A DNA stretch of 64,000 bases, from assembly GCA_034509735.1 (NCBI GenBank), contig JACGWO010000013.1, forward strand, positions 11,862,136 through 11,926,135, read 5' to 3'. This DNA comes from Sesamum alatum. Taxonomy: Eukaryota > Streptophyta > Magnoliopsida > Lamiales > Pedaliaceae. Numbering within the stretch: position 1 is the first letter of the stretch; every line of letters begins with the position of its first letter. The notes beneath the pieces are model-generated. The model did not search any database. It was given only the letters and a program-made list of their open reading frames with translations, and had not been told where the DNA came from. Made by a program: the position numbers and the translations under genes. Below, one piece after another: positions 20,861 to 33,448 of the stretch.

Positions 20861-21959
20861 ATAATAACGGGAACGCACGTCTGTGGCACGCTAGGCTAGG
20901 TCACATATCCCAAGACAGGATGAAGAGGTTGGTAGACTCAAAGAACCTAGAGGTTGGGGACTTCAGCGATCTACCAACTTGTGAATCTTGTCTAAGAGGG
21001 AAAATGACCAAGAAGCCCTTTGTAGGACAAAGTAGGCTTGCCACAGGTCTGTTGGACTTGGTCCATACAGACGTATGTGGACCACTAAGGACGCAGGCCC
21101 GAGGTGGGTTCTCCTACTTCATAACCTTTACCGATGATCATTCACGGTATGGTTATGTTTACCTAATGAGGTACAAGTCTGAAGCTCTTGAGAGGTTTAA
21201 AGAATTCAGACTTGAAGTGGAGAACCAGACCAACTGCAAAATTAAAGTCCTACGGTCAGACCGAGGCGGTGAATACCTTAGTACGGAGATCCTAGATTAT
21301 CTAAAAGAACATGGTATAATATCAGAATGGACACCTCCAAGAACACCACAGTTAAATGGTGTCTCTGAAAGGAGGAATCGAACCCTGTTGGACATGGTTC
21401 GGTCTATGATGAGTTTTACCAAATTGCCCTTATCCTTTTGGTGCTATGCACTAGAAACGGCAGCCAAATTGTTGAATTTAGCGCCTACTAGTACATTGAC
21501 CCAAACGCCATATGAAATATGGCACGGCAAGCCTGCGTCCTACAACTACTTGAAAGTGTGGGGTAGCCCCGGATACGTCAAGAGGTTAGTGGGAGATAAG
21601 CTAGAATCAGGTCTAGCTTATGCAGGTTCGTTGGATACCATAAGGAAACTGCGGGTTATTACTTTTATGACCCCTTGGAACAAAAGGTGTTTGTTTCAAG
21701 AAATGCAGTATTCTTGGAGCAAGGCTTCCCGGAGGATATCCAACCTGATGAGCTGATCCTTGAAGAATCAAGTGATGGAATCCAGCCATCAGACACAGCC
21801 GCGGAACCCTCACTTAGAGGATTCAGGATAGACAGCCGAAGGGCTGACCAACCTCGAGAGGTCCAACATGCTAGGCATGAAGGACAGCCTCTAGAACAGC
21901 CAGCCCCGGTTCCTAAAACCACCGGCTCCGATATAGTCAGCGCCCACAGTCACCACTGA
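20812..21959 (+). pseudogene. Copia integrase, frameshifted
   Basis: The GAG-pre-integrase and HHCC region (WHARLGHIS..., CESC) is followed by the catalytic core with Asp in VHTDVCGP, Asp in RSDRGGEY and Glu in NGVSERRNRT, so the DD35E triad is complete. The frame is +1 to the gag-protease frame, so a frameshift lies near 20,805-20,815. Around 21,609 one A is missing relative to the minus-strand sister copy, which throws the C-terminal region into another frame (open to 21,959). A further frame change near 21,905-21,935 separates it from RT. Integrase joins the DNA copy to the chromosome; here the active site survives but the protein cannot be made whole. Confidence 0.9.
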
Positions 21960-23622
21960 CGTTCCCGTTCTCCGTAGGTCCACTAGAGAGTCCAGACCTC
22001 CAGTGAGATATGGCTTTCTAGGAGCGACCGATCTTTTGGATAATGATCCTAAGACATATGGAGAAGCGATGTCTGACATCGACTCCGGGAAATGACTTGA
22101 GGCCATGAAAGCCCAAATGGACTGCATGAACGAGAACAAAGTCTGGAGTCTTGTAGATCCACCGAAAGGTGTTAAGCCAGTGGGCTGTAAGTGGGTCTAC
22201 AAGTGCAAACTTGGCGTTGATGGAGAAGTCACAACCTTTAAGGCTAGGCTTGTAGCTAAGGGATACACTCAACGACCCGGGGTCGATTTTGAGGATACCT
22301 ACTCGCCAGTAGCCATGGCTAAGTCCATTCGGATCCTGCTCGCCATAGCAGCATGGTATGACTATGAGATATGGCAGATGGACGTGAAAACGGCCTTCCT
22401 CAACGGTTTCGTTGAAGAAGAGATCTATATGGATCAACCGGAGGGTTTCACGGTTACTGGAGAAGAACAGAAAATCTGTCGCCTCCAGAAGTCCATCTAT
22501 GGCCTCAAACAAGCCTCCCGAAGTTGGAACATTCGCTTTGACGAAGTAATACAGGGTTATGACTTTATCAAAAATGAATCCGACCCTTGTGTATACAAGA
22601 AAGTCAGTGGGAGCTCAATAGTGTTCCTAGTGCTTTATGTGAATGACATTCTACTCATTGGTAATGACGTTAGAATGTTAGGAAACACAAAAGCATGGTT
22701 GTCAACCCAGTTTTTCATGAAGGACTTGGGTGAAGCCTCCTACATCCTAGGCATCCAGATTGTCAGGGACAGATCTAAAAGGATGTTAGGACTCACTCAA
22801 AACTCGTATATGGAGAAAGTCATAAAGAGATATCGAATGGACAACTCCAAACGAGGATTCCTTCCCATGAGGCATGGGATCAAGTTGTCCAAGAAACAAT
22901 CCCCACAGACTGATGAGGAACTTGAAAGGATGAAAGTCATCCCCTATGCTTCTGCCGTAGGTAGCATCCAATATGCGGTCCATTACACTAGGCCTGACAT
23001 TGCATACGCTTTGAGCGTAACAAGCAGATATCAGTCCTGCGCAGGAGAGGCACATTGTAATGCTGTTAAGGGCATCCTTAAGTACCTAAGGAGGACTAAG
23101 GAGATGTTCTTAGTCTATGGCAATGGAGAACTAATTCTGGAAGGCTTTAGCGATGCTAGCTTCCAGTCTGATGACGATGATGCCAAGTCACAATCGGGGT
23201 ACGTATTCAAACTCAATGGAGGAGTAGTAGCTTGGAAAAGTTCCAAGCAAGCAACAATTGTTGACTCCACCACAGAGGCTGAATACATAGCAGCTTCAGA
23301 AGCTGCTAAAGAAGCGGTTTGGATGAGAAACTACATCCAAGAGTTGGGTGTGGTGCCTAGCATCGCCGAGCCTGTTGTCATCTTCTGTGATAACAACGGT
23401 GCAATAGCGCAAGCAAAGGAACCGAGATCTCATCATCGTTCCAAACACATTCTTAGACGCTACCATCTTCTTAGAGAAATGGTAGGAAGAGGTGACGTCC
23501 GGATGGACCAAGTCAACTCAGCAGACAACACAGCAGACCCGCTGACAAAGCCTATGTCGCAGAGCGCTCATACGCAACATCTTGAGAAGATGGGGATTAG
23601 ACATATGGGCAATTGGCTTTAA
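21960..23622 (+). pseudogene. Copia reverse transcriptase-RNase H with dead active site
   Basis: The frame continues from about 21,930 but has an in-frame TGA at 22,093-22,095. The last 505 codons (22,105-23,622) are open. RT motifs are GCKWVYKCK, ARLVAKGYTQ, MDVKTAFLNGF and, at the catalytic site, LYVNDILLIGND with AAT at 22,642-22,644. Copia RTs, including the sister copy at about 6,150, have YVDD, so a catalytic Asp is Asn, a likely G-to-A change. RNase H follows with SDASFQ, DSTTEAEY, FCDNNGAI and a Copia-type end (ADPLTKP...HMGNWL). The protein would copy element RNA to DNA; this one should not polymerise. Confidence 0.92.
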
Positions 23623-23627
23623 AGGTC

Positions 23628-23638
23628 AAGTGGGAGAT
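23628..23638 (+). other. Polypurine tract
   Basis: AAGTGGGAGAT directly abuts the 3' LTR. This is the primer for plus-strand synthesis. Confidence 0.85.
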
Positions 23639-25631
23639 TGTTAGAATAGGTGACCATGTAAGCCAATTTTGGCAGGAATATGTAACCTATGTCTAGACAA
23701 TTTCAGGTGTTTGATAAAACATTTATGAATAAAGAAGTGAAAAGTTCATATGGCAATACTTTGTTTACGTTCACTTATATCTACTTTTACATATCTGTTC
23801 ACTATGCAAACAAAGCCCACGGACTGAGAATCGATTTCGGGGATTGGGACTACGCTTGGAGGTAGGTCCATGAAATCAGTCTTACCGAATCAGTTCGGAA
23901 ATCTCCAAGTCAAGGAATCCCGAAAATGGGTACCGGGATTCCCTTTGAGACTTGCACTAAGCATCTGCTGTCGTATTTCATTGACGGGTGACGAAGGTCG
24001 TCTAAGCAGTGTTAGTGGGTCAGCATGCTAGGAAGCAGCTGACTGCGGTGACTCGCAGGAACCGTCTTACGGAGGACCTTGAGTATGGTCTGCAAGGTAT
24101 GACGTATTCCCGGTTCCAACGGTACAGGTCAAGTCCTTTGACTTGAGGAACTGCTGAGTTTACCTGCACATCAGGTCTGTATCTTAGATATGGTGAGATA
24201 TTGCCAAAATACTCTTGAGTAGTCATAAGTCATGTCTAGTGCAGCTCGGGTGTACAGAGTGACAGTAGTTTCCAAGAAAGGATCTGTCTCCTGTTAAAAG
24301 GTATTGACAGTTGAGTCTCATGTATGCTCTGTGTCTTGTCCCTAAAATCTGTGGCCACAGTAACTGAACAGAAGGGAAGGTTTCCCTTGCAGCGTTTAGT
24401 AAGGACAGACCGACACTTAGGTCCAAAATGGGTACCTGCATTTTCCGTGCCCTAGACTCTAAGTGATGAGACCGAAAGACAGAAGGACAAGTGTACTGTT
24501 AGGGCCTAAATGTTCATCCCCGATTATTTCACCTAGTCTCTAGTGCCATGGACCGTTGCTAGATGGCCACCCATGGTAACGGGCGAATTCTAGGAATCCG
24601 ACCAAGTCTAGCTGAAAGGTGAACCTAAAGAGTCACACACTATCAACACACACTTAAGTATTTAATTTGGAATTAAATATTGGAGTAAATGAATGATTAA
24701 ATTAGATTTAATCGGGTCCTATATTTTCTTGGAGAAATTAATTCCTTCTATTTGATAAAGGGAATTAAATTAATAAATTTGATTTGTTAAGGGAATTGAT
24801 TTAATGGGCCTAGAATAAATATTAATATTTATTTATCATATTTATTTGGCCTTTTGGAATATTTAATGGAATTTAAATATTTCATTAAATTAAAATCAAC
24901 GGTTGAGATGGAAAGGGGAGATGGAAGGCTAGGATTGGTTTGACTAGATCAAACACTAGTTTGACTAGGACTTTGACTAGGTCAAAATCCTAGTCAAATT
25001 AGAGTTTCTTAGAGTTGGAGTTTAAAGAGGATTAAACTCCTCCTCTATATAACCTCTAGCTTCCAACAATTGAAGGATGATGAAATTCCAACACACACAC
25101 ACAACACACAATTTTCGGCCCCCTCTCCCATCTCTCTCGTCCGCCCTCTATCTCCACTCTCTCCAAGAAATTATTTTCTAGTTCTCTTGTTCTTGGAACA
25201 TTAGAATTTAGATGAATCAATACCGTTAATTGATAACGTGTCGTTGATTCATCCACTCCAAAATATACACTTGTTCGTTGCTAGCACGACGTACAAGATA
25301 CGTGGGTGGATCGTGTGTCACGATTTGGAGGGTCTCAAGAACGAGATCTCGGTGCAAAACGGGGAACAACGCGTGTAGCCGTTGAAGACGAAAACGACAA
25401 CGGGTAGGTCTCTTTTAATATTTTCGTCCTCTTTAATTTTCTACCCTATGGCCTCCATGATCTTTTATATGTTCTTTAATCATGAGATACACCAAACACC
25501 CGGGAATATCAAGGGTACACCCCTTGAGCGTGTTCTTTAATTCATTAAAGCATGCTTTAATTTTTGTATTTTATTTTATATCGCGCTTCCGCATTCGCGC
25601 AACTTCCCGGGACGACCCATGATTTCTTTCA
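23639..25631 (+). repeat. 3' LTR of the complete element
   Basis: 1,993 bp, TGTTAG...TTTCA, collinear with the 5' LTR with scattered substitutions and a few small indels. It carries the U3 hairpin (24,553-24,582), a TATA-like TATATAAC (25,046) and the U5-side hairpin (25,509-25,527). It is followed by the target duplication TGGTC. Confidence 0.93.
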
Positions 25632-25636
25632 TGGTC

Positions 25637-25682
25637 AATATGACTGGAACTCCTTGGCTCTGATAGTATGGGATTAATTCTA
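25637..25682 (+). repeat. 3' LTR remnant, part 2
   Basis: Resumes the LTR interrupted at 15,404 (AATATGACTGGAACTCC, then ATAGTATGGGATTAATTC and GGACTTGAG). The same order occurs at 31,735-31,785. It breaks off into gag sequence at about 25,683. Confidence 0.7.
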
Positions 25683-27128
25683 GGACTTGAGAAACCAAGA
25701 AGTCGGAGCCAGCGGTCATGTTGCGGGAAGCTTTAAACTCAAAGGCGAAAGGCAAGAGGGGCGAACGCTGGAGGAGAAAGAAAGGTAAGGCAAATCCAGG
25801 CACTCTTGTTACCATCGTGGCCATTAGCAAAGGAAAAAGGAAGGTAGTTCAACAGTCAAGAAGGGCAAATGATCTTTGCATGAACTGTCGTGAATAAAGG
25901 CATTGGAAGAGGGACTATCCAATGCTCCTTTGCAATCAAAGTATGTTTGTTGTTGATGTTGACATGATTACTAACTCTACTTCTTGGGTATTAGATACCA
26001 ACTGTGGAGCTCACATCTGCAATGACTTGCGGGTAGAAAGAAGAAGAAGGCTAAGTAAAGTTGATGTGGTCTTGAGGCTAGGCGATGGCAAGGCTATTGC
26101 TGCTGAAGCTGTAGGGCTAGTCAACTTAGTTATTAGTGATCATGTTATATAGATTTAAATGACTGTTATTGTGTACCTAGCGATATATAAAAGACATTGT
26201 ATCCATTCTTTTATTAGATGAAAGTGGTTATGAAATTTTAATTAATAAAAGTTGCTTTTATTTGATGAAGAATCACATCTACTAGGTTGATTATATAATG
26301 GTCTTTACATTATCCCATAGAATAATTTTATTATGACTGCTCAAAACAAATGAAAAAAAGATAATCAAGAAAACACACAGATCTAGCATGCAAGCTAAGT
26401 CACATTTTCAAGATAGGATAAGAAAGTTGGTGGACTAAAAAAATACCTGCCAGCTTGTGGGTCCTGTCTGAAAGGGAAAATGACCAAGAAGACCTTGTAG
26501 CACAAAAACGCTCACCAGCAGTCGATTAGATTTCATCCATTTAGACATCTGTGGACTATTAAAAACACATGTCAAAGGTGGTTTCACCTACTTAATAACC
26601 TTTACGATGATCACTTATGATATGATTATGTTTACCTCATGCGGAACAAGTCTGAGGCCTTTGAACCATTCAAAGAATTCAGACTTGAAGTAGAGGACCA
26701 GACTGGTCGCACACTTAAAGTCTTTCAATCACGTTGAGGCAGTGAGTACTTGCGTGGGGATTCCTTGGAGTATCTAAAGTAGAATAGGATCTCTCTCTCT
26801 CTCAGTGGAACTCCCCTGGAACACCACAATTGAATGTCATCTCTAAGAGAAGGAATCGTACTTTGTTGGACATGGTCCGATCAATGATGAGTTTCACTGA
26901 ACTATCTTCGTCCTTCTAGAAGTATGGTCTTAGTGGGGGACAAACTGAAGTCGAGGTCTAATTTGTGCAGGTTCATTGGTTATCCTAAGAAAACTGCGGG
27001 GCATTTTTTCTATGATTCCTCCAAGCAAAAGGTTTTTGTCTTGAGAAACATAATGTTCATACAAAAAGCTTTTCCAACGGATACCCGACCTGAGGATTGC
27101 TCCTTGAGGAATCAATTGAGGCGACATG
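25683..27128 (+). pseudogene. Decayed Copia gag-integrase, part 1
   Basis: Starts in mid-gag (AAGAAGTC..., basic stretch). The knuckle contains a stop and has lost its last Cys. The protease reads SWVLDTNCGAHICND, with Asn where DTG has Gly. Integrase pieces follow (CLKGKMTKK-like at 26,460; D-D region 26,530-26,760; NVISKRRNRT-like at 26,835, again Lys where Glu belongs). It ends in the pol linker (about 26,930-27,128), where a reverse solo LTR has inserted. Frameshifts and stops are numerous. Confidence 0.8.
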
Positions 27129-29362
27129 TGAAGGACAAGCGGATCCGCCCAGGAGCACGAGCGGAAGCTAGAAAGCGAGGAAATATGCATAAATTAAATT
27201 AAATCTAATTTAAAATATCGAATCCCAAGGGGTGTACCCTTGGGTGCTCAACCGGGCGTTATTTGTAGGATGTGTAAATATTAGAAATATATATTTAAAC
27301 ACATAGGGCATAGATGTATATTAAATCAATCAAAGCGTAATAAACCGTTACCTTTGATTATTTAGCGTATGCTCCCGGCTACTTGCGTTGTTCCTTCTCC
27401 GGAATGCTCACGATATCCAAACGTATGGATTCTCCAAAGGTGATCCTCACCACAACGGAAGAAACACACGTTCTTCTTGCTAGAAAAGAACGGGTTTAAG
27501 AAGGAATTGGTTTAAGAGAAGAACACTATGAATTAGTGCTCTCTTAAACTTACTTTGTTCTTCTTCTTGATTCAAAATCAAGTGAAGAACACAAGTGTAA
27601 GAGAGGGAGAGAGGCCGAGAGTTTGAGAGAGAGGAGAGGATTTTTTTTTCCTTCTCTTTTTCCTAGAAAAAGATGAATAATGAATCACTTATGCTTGGTG
27701 TTGTATATTCTAATATATATACATAATTAATGTGATTATTGGAATGTGTCTAGGTTCATCTAAGGATGTCTAGATTCATTCTAATCAATCACCATCAATT
27801 CTTCAATCAAACCTACCAAAATTTATGGTATGATCAAATCATACCAAAAGGGAAGAGCTTGATTGGAGTTGATTTGTCTCTTTCCAAAAGAGATAAGTCA
27901 ACATACCACCTAGCATGAAACATGGCTGATTTTGCTTCCTCCAAGGGAGCATGTCGGCCATGTTTAATTAAGGGAAGAAGTCCAACTTTTTCCTATTCCA
28001 AAATAGGAATTATTTTTCCTCTCGGGTATAATTTAACGGATCGGGTTTTATCATAATCCAATTATGACGAATCCAATATTAAATTCAATTTAATGTCCAT
28101 TTAAATTATTCCCGTTGATCTTTTAATCCAATTAAAAGATCCAACATCTCAACATCTCAACTTTCCATATTTAATCGAAAATCCAATTTACCGATTAAAC
28201 GGAAGCCCGATACAATATCGGCCGGTCCATCCAATGGACTTTCCCTTAAGTAATCCAATTACTTATTTTATCCTTCGAGATTGACTCCAAGTCGATCTCT
28301 CAACCTCCTCGGTGATTTGTGTGTGACCCTTTAGGTTCACCCTCACCTAGACTTGGGCCCGTGTCCCACAAGGGCCCGTTACCATGGGTGGCCGTCTAGC
28401 AACGGTCCATGGCACTAGAGACTAGGTGAATTGGCGTGAACATTTAGGCGCCGATTCCGTATAGGTACGATCCTTCCGTCTACCGTCTCCCGGCCTTAGT
28501 CTAGGGTATGAAATTGGGCGTCGGTTCCCATCCTTGACTAGGCATCTATGCTTAATACTCGAGACCACGTATGCTTCATTGCGTCGACACATGAAACCAT
28601 TCCCTGTTCGACCAACCATTGTGGCCAACAGCTTCAAACAGCATGAACGTGTCTCCGAGTGCATAGCAGATACCTCTGTCACATACTGACAGGGGACGGA
28701 TCCTCTTCTTGGAATCCATCGTCCTCGCTACACATTCCGACTGCACTGGACAAGGCTTATGATAATCATCTTACAGAATGATTACCTCTCGCCAGATCCA
28801 AGATACAGCCGTCCTGTGCATGCGACTGCAATGATTCCTCAAGTCTGAGGATTACTCCCGTACTATCGGAACCGGGGAAAACCAATCATACCGACCAAGC
28901 CTCCAAGGCTTCCATATGATGATCCCGCGAGTCAGTCCAATCGGCTCGACCCCAGTCGACCAACCCATCAAGATCGTGTAGACGTCCCACGCCTGTCGCC
29001 GATGAAACACGACACTCATCCAATGAACACGACTCTTGACGCAAGTCTCAATAGGACTCTCGATGCCCTGTCTCGAGGTCCTCAACTTGGAACGTTTCAG
29101 ACCCAACTTTTAATCAGTTGGTTTCATGACCACCATCCAATGCGTGGCCCAACTGCACGAGTTGTTATCCATGGTCTGTGGGCTTTGTTGCGATATAAGT
29201 TAAACACCGTTTTAACAAATGTAAGATGAGCGCAACAAAGAAGGTACCATTGGTGACGAATACTCATCTTATTCATCACATAATAATATTACATTTACAT
29301 CAAGTTGTCAGATAGGTTACAAATCGCCAAACCTATTGGCTTTCTGGTCACCTATTCTAACA
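27129..29362 (-). mobile_element. Solo LTR, reverse orientation
   Basis: The 2,234-bp unit reads TGTTAGAATAGGTGACC on the minus strand from 29,362 and ends at 27,129. A perfect 5-bp target duplication ACATG lies at 27,124-27,128 and 29,363-29,367. The flanks rejoin into one pol linker, matching 13,725-13,880 in order. It has a hairpin CCCAAGGG/CCCTTGGG (27,225-27,245) and the U3 hairpin (28,375-28,404). No internal element sequence adjoins it, so it arose by LTR recombination. Confidence 0.9.
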
Positions 29363-29367
29363 ACATG

Positions 29368-29775
29368 TCAGCCAAATACGACAACATCATATGCGTTGAC
29401 AGTTCCCAATGACAATATTCCAATCCTCCAAAGGTTGACCAGATCCCCAACAGCCTGGGACGTACGAGTTTTTTACATCTGACCAGTCAAATGGATAACG
29501 ATCTAAAGACTTACGGAGAAGCGATGTAGGTACATTGATTTTGGAAAAATGGCTTGAGGCCATGAGATCTGAGATGTACTCCATGAGTTCAAACTAGTGT
29601 TGGACTTTGGTAGATCCACCCATGGGTGTAAATGGTCTACAAATAGAAGCTTGGCGCTTAGGGAGAGGTGACAACCTTCAAGGCAAGGCTTGTGGTGAAA
29701 GGTTACACTTAGCGAGATAGGGTTGACTTTGAGGAAATTTATTTTCCTGTGGCCATGGCCAAGTCCATTCGAATC
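29368..29775 (+). pseudogene. Decayed Copia pol, part 2 (linker and RT start)
   Basis: Continues the pol broken at 27,128: the linker, GGATAACGATCTAAAGAC and the RT fingers (a degraded VGCKWVYK region, GGCAAGGCTTGTGGTGAAAG, GCCATGGCCAAGTCCATTCG). It stops at about 29,775 where similarity ends. The homologous frame at 22,105-22,330 shows what is missing: the whole palm and RNase H. Confidence 0.8.
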
Positions 29776-30128
29776 ACCTATGTTCTCCTGAACAAGGTTC
29801 AAGATTGAACTAACAATTCGGATTCACTACTTGATAGTGCAAATGTAAATTCATTTATTCGGTTGATAGAGAATGCTATCTAGCAATAATCTCGTGTATA
29901 CTGCTCCTATTGTGTGGTGTGGACAAATGATAGATGATCTACATTGATCCTTGCCCAAAAGCGAATCCAGAACAATACTAGTAAACGCATCAGATATCAA
30001 AAATCAAAGAGGTAAATTCGATTTATGATTATGTATTATTTTTTGATTTCCTCGCCTAAGCTACTTATTAATTTTTATTATTTATTCATTTATTCTTTTA
30101 TTATTTATGTTCCGAATATGATGTACGA
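29776..30128. other. No gene recognised
   Basis: AT-rich, no long ORF. The piece near 29,950-30,010 (AAGCGAATCCAGAACAATAC, then AGAGGTAAATTCG) loosely resembles the end of R-U5 in the local LTRs (AAAACGGGGAACAACGC, then GGTAGG), so it may be a very old LTR end. I am not sure. Confidence 0.3.
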
Positions 30129-31282
30129 CACTAGTGGCTTATGAGGCTTCGATTGTTATAGTATGTTTTATGTGTTTATATGCTTTTAATTTGATTCGTA
30201 AGCATGATGATTAAATGTTTTATGTTTAAGCATGATTGTGTATAGATTATACGTTAACGAATTCTTTTAATTTTGGATTTATTTTATTGCTTAAAATTGA
30301 ATTTTTAGCATGTTTATGTTCAGTTATTATTGTAGAAAAATTTCTATTTTTCTTTCCATTATGGTCGTGCCCAACTGATCATGAGCCGACTAGCGTGCGG
30401 CTAGACGCTCGCGCAAGCAGGCTGCCTGCGCGTAGCGACCGGCCATTCCATCTACTGGTGTGCATGCCGGCGGTCAACCGCAATTACAGGAGACAATGAC
30501 AGTGGCCGCACATCCAGTAGGGGTTGTGTGTGCCCTGGGCGCGCAACCGACAGGTCAACTGCGGAGACCAAGATCATTGCTTTTGTCGTTTTTGTTCGAA
30601 ATTAGATTTTTCAAGTTCTGCATTTTTCTAAATGTATTCTTAATCCTGGTTGACTTTTATTTTGGTCAAATTAGATTTTTCCAATTAAAATTATCGTGGA
30701 TTTAAATTTTGGAAATGGTTTCACAAATATTTTGTGGTTTTGACGTCCATTATTGAGATGTATTGTTGATGTATGTTTTCTGCATATGAATCATGTCTTA
30801 TGTTGGTATTAGGAATAAATTCTAACACGTTAGATGTATGGCATGATATTTGATATTATGTGTTATGATTGTTTATTTGATAAACTATTATGGATGATCT
30901 CAAAGCCCTAAAATTTGTGGATGGTGTATTTTCTGTTGGGTAGGGCACGCGTGCCTCTTTGTTTTTATCTTCCTTTTGCTTTTAGCCTCGGAATAATAAG
31001 GCTTGCTTTATCCCTCTATTTTACTCCCCCAACTTTTGATTAGAGTTTCTTTTTCAAATTGTAGTTAGTGTATAAAAATGGTGAGGATTATATTTAGAAT
31101 AAAATATAAACGGGGCTCGACATTGCAATGAAGGTCCAAGGAGGAGACCTATAGGATGGATCCCAAGCCCATGAGATGAAGCCCACGATGGGAGCGCAAT
31201 AGAACAAAGAGAGGACAAAAATGCCCATTAGCATGATCACAGGTTAGAGCTTTTGTAATAGCGTAGGCTTACCCGTGGAATA
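30129..31282 (+). other. Orphan Copia leader fragment
   Basis: A weak primer-site-like TGGCTTATGAGGC (about 30,130) is followed by a leader with the same series as the other elements: a GC-rich patch (about 30,363-30,555), the pyrimidine and GGAATAATAAGGC...ACTCCCCC block (30,933-31,027) and TAATAGCGTAGGCTTACCC. It is cut at 31,282 by the LTR of the next element. Confidence 0.6.
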
Positions 31283-33435
31283 TGTTGGAATGGTTGACCA
31301 GAAGGTCAAATTGGTTGGTTGTTCTGGGAACCATTCGCCGATCTTTGATCAAAAGTAATATTATGTTGATGAATGTAGTAAGAATTCATTAATGGTAAGA
31401 ACGAGTTTTTTTGTGCTTACTGCTAACATCGAATGGGGTTTCGATGTCACAACAAATGCCCACAGACATAATGGGGAAATCCAGGAGTTGGGTTGTGCAT
31501 AGATTGGCTGCTATGAGACCAACACTTGAGGATCGGTCTGAAATGTTCCAAGTCGAGGATCTCAAAATTGGCATCGAGTGTCCTACAGAGACTTGCACTA
31601 AGTATTGCATCCGTATTTCATCGGCAGGAGACATAGGTCGTGTGCGCAATTTTAGTGGGTTGGTTGACAAGGTAGTCAACTGACTGAACTGACTCGCAGG
31701 GATCATCATATGGAAGCCACACAGTCTTTCTTGGTATGACTGGAATTCTCAGTTCCAATAGTACGGGATTAGTCCTCGGATTTGAGCAATCATGGCACTC
31801 ACGTGCATACTAAGACTATGTCTTGGACCTAGCAAGTGGTGATCATATCGTGAGGTATGGTCACCATAGGCTTCGCCCAGTATAGTCGGAGTATGTTGCG
31901 AGGACGGCGGATTCCAACATAGAATCTATCCCCTGTCATGATTATGATAGTGAAGTCTCCTATGCGCTCTCAGATGGTTTGGATTCTTAAAGTTTATGGC
32001 CATAGCATTTGATCAATTGGGAAAGGATTTTCTATACCGATCAAAAGAGTTAAACCTGACTCAATTTTGAAGCATAGATGCCTAGTCAAGGATGAGAACT
32101 GACGCCTAATTCCATGCCCAAGAGTAAGGCCGGGATACGATCGACAGTAGGACCATACCTGTATGGAACTCGGAGCCTAAATATTTACGCCACTTATTCA
32201 CCTAGTCTCTAGTGCCATGGACCGTTGCTAGACGGCCACCAATGGTAACGGGCAATTTTTGATTATGGGATAATCGAAATAATTAATTAAATTGAATGTA
32301 ATTAATTGTGTTGCGAACCCACGCCCAAGTCTTGTTGAGGTGAACCTAAAGAGTCACACACAGTCCACCGGATGTGGAAGGGAATTAATTAGGAATTAAT
32401 TCCGGATGAAGGATTAATTTATTAGGATTAAATTAATCTTGGAGATGGATCATATATGAAAATAATGCATGGGATGGATTTCTGAAAATTTTAATTAATG
32501 AATTGATTAAATTTTGGATTTTGGCCTTTATGAATTAATTGGATTAATTTATTGGCTTTAATTTATAAATTAGATTTATTAATTAAAGAGAGTGGGCTTG
32601 GACCGTTTTAATTAGATTAAAAGGATGGAGGATTTTATTCTTGGCTTAATATTAAATTGGATTTAATATGAAGTCCATTGGACCTTTGGAATTATTTAAT
32701 TGAGTTTTTAAATTAACCCGGTCCATAAAATCCAAGCCCAAGAGAAACAGATGCGCAAGATTGTATATTGAGGACTGATGAGATGAGTGGTCGAGATCTC
32801 TCCTTAGAGGAGGAAGAAAATCTCCACTACTAGAGAGTTTGAGGATTTTGTGGCTCTTGGGTGAAAGCTTCCTAGCAAGAGCAAAGTTTAATGACTAAAT
32901 CATTCAACACACATTACACACACAATTCTCTACATCTCTTACGCCTCTCTCCTCTCATCTCTTTCTCATCCCTCTCTCACTCTTACTCTCCAAGAAAGCC
33001 TTGTGTTCTTGATTTTCATCAAATAAGAACGCAGAGATCTTGATCACGTTAATTAATAACGTTGGATCAAGATTCTCCTTTCCTTCCATTTTCTTGCTAG
33101 CACTAGTAAACGGAGAAATCCGGTTGATTGGGTGGACGACTTTAGAGGGTCTCAACGTGGAAATCTATAGTCGTAGAATCCGGGAACAATGCTTGAAGTC
33201 GTGTAGAGAAAACGACGAGGGTAAGGATCGTGGTTAATGTTTCTTGCATCTCCTTTTTCTCTTTTAAGATTCTAAGGCCTCCATGTTTCTTTATTATTTT
33301 AATACATGTGATACACTAAACGCCCAGTATGATCAAGGGTACACCCCTTGATCCAGTTTTTACGACGCTTATTCGTTTAAATTTTCTTTAATTTTCACGC
33401 TTCTACCGCGTCCTCCCGGGCAAGATCCGCTTTTA
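31283..33435 (+). repeat. 5' LTR of the older element
   Basis: TGTTGGAATGGTTGACCAGA to CCGCTTTTA, 2,153 bp, collinear with 38,387-39,360 and 49,051-49,390. It has the U3 hairpin (32,218-32,247) and the stem GATCAAGGG/CCCTTGATC with loop TACAC (33,331-33,353). The terminal CA is degraded. Confidence 0.82.
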
Positions 33436-33436
33436 G

Positions 33437-33448
33437 TGGTATTAGAGT
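33437..33448 (+). other. Primer-binding site, degraded
   Basis: TGGTATTAGAGT, two changes from the initiator-Met-tRNA complement. Confidence 0.7.

Larger units (their letters stand above)
15405..25631 (+). mobile_element. Structurally complete Copia retrotransposon
   Basis: The 10,227-bp element is bounded by a perfect target duplication TGGTC (15,400-15,404 and 25,632-25,636). It has two LTRs of 1,989 and 1,993 bp (both TGTTAG...TTTCA), an initiator-tRNA primer site, a 2.2-kb leader, gag-protease, integrase, RT-RNase H and a purine tract. The LTRs differ at a few percent of positions in the segments I compared, so insertion was fairly recent but not fresh. Coding is disabled by three frameshifts, a stop at 22,093 and YVND for YVDD. 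It interrupts the LTR of an older Copia copy, which rejoins cleanly when the element is removed. Copia is clear from the order integrase before RT; the finer lineage would need an RT tree. Confidence 0.95.
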
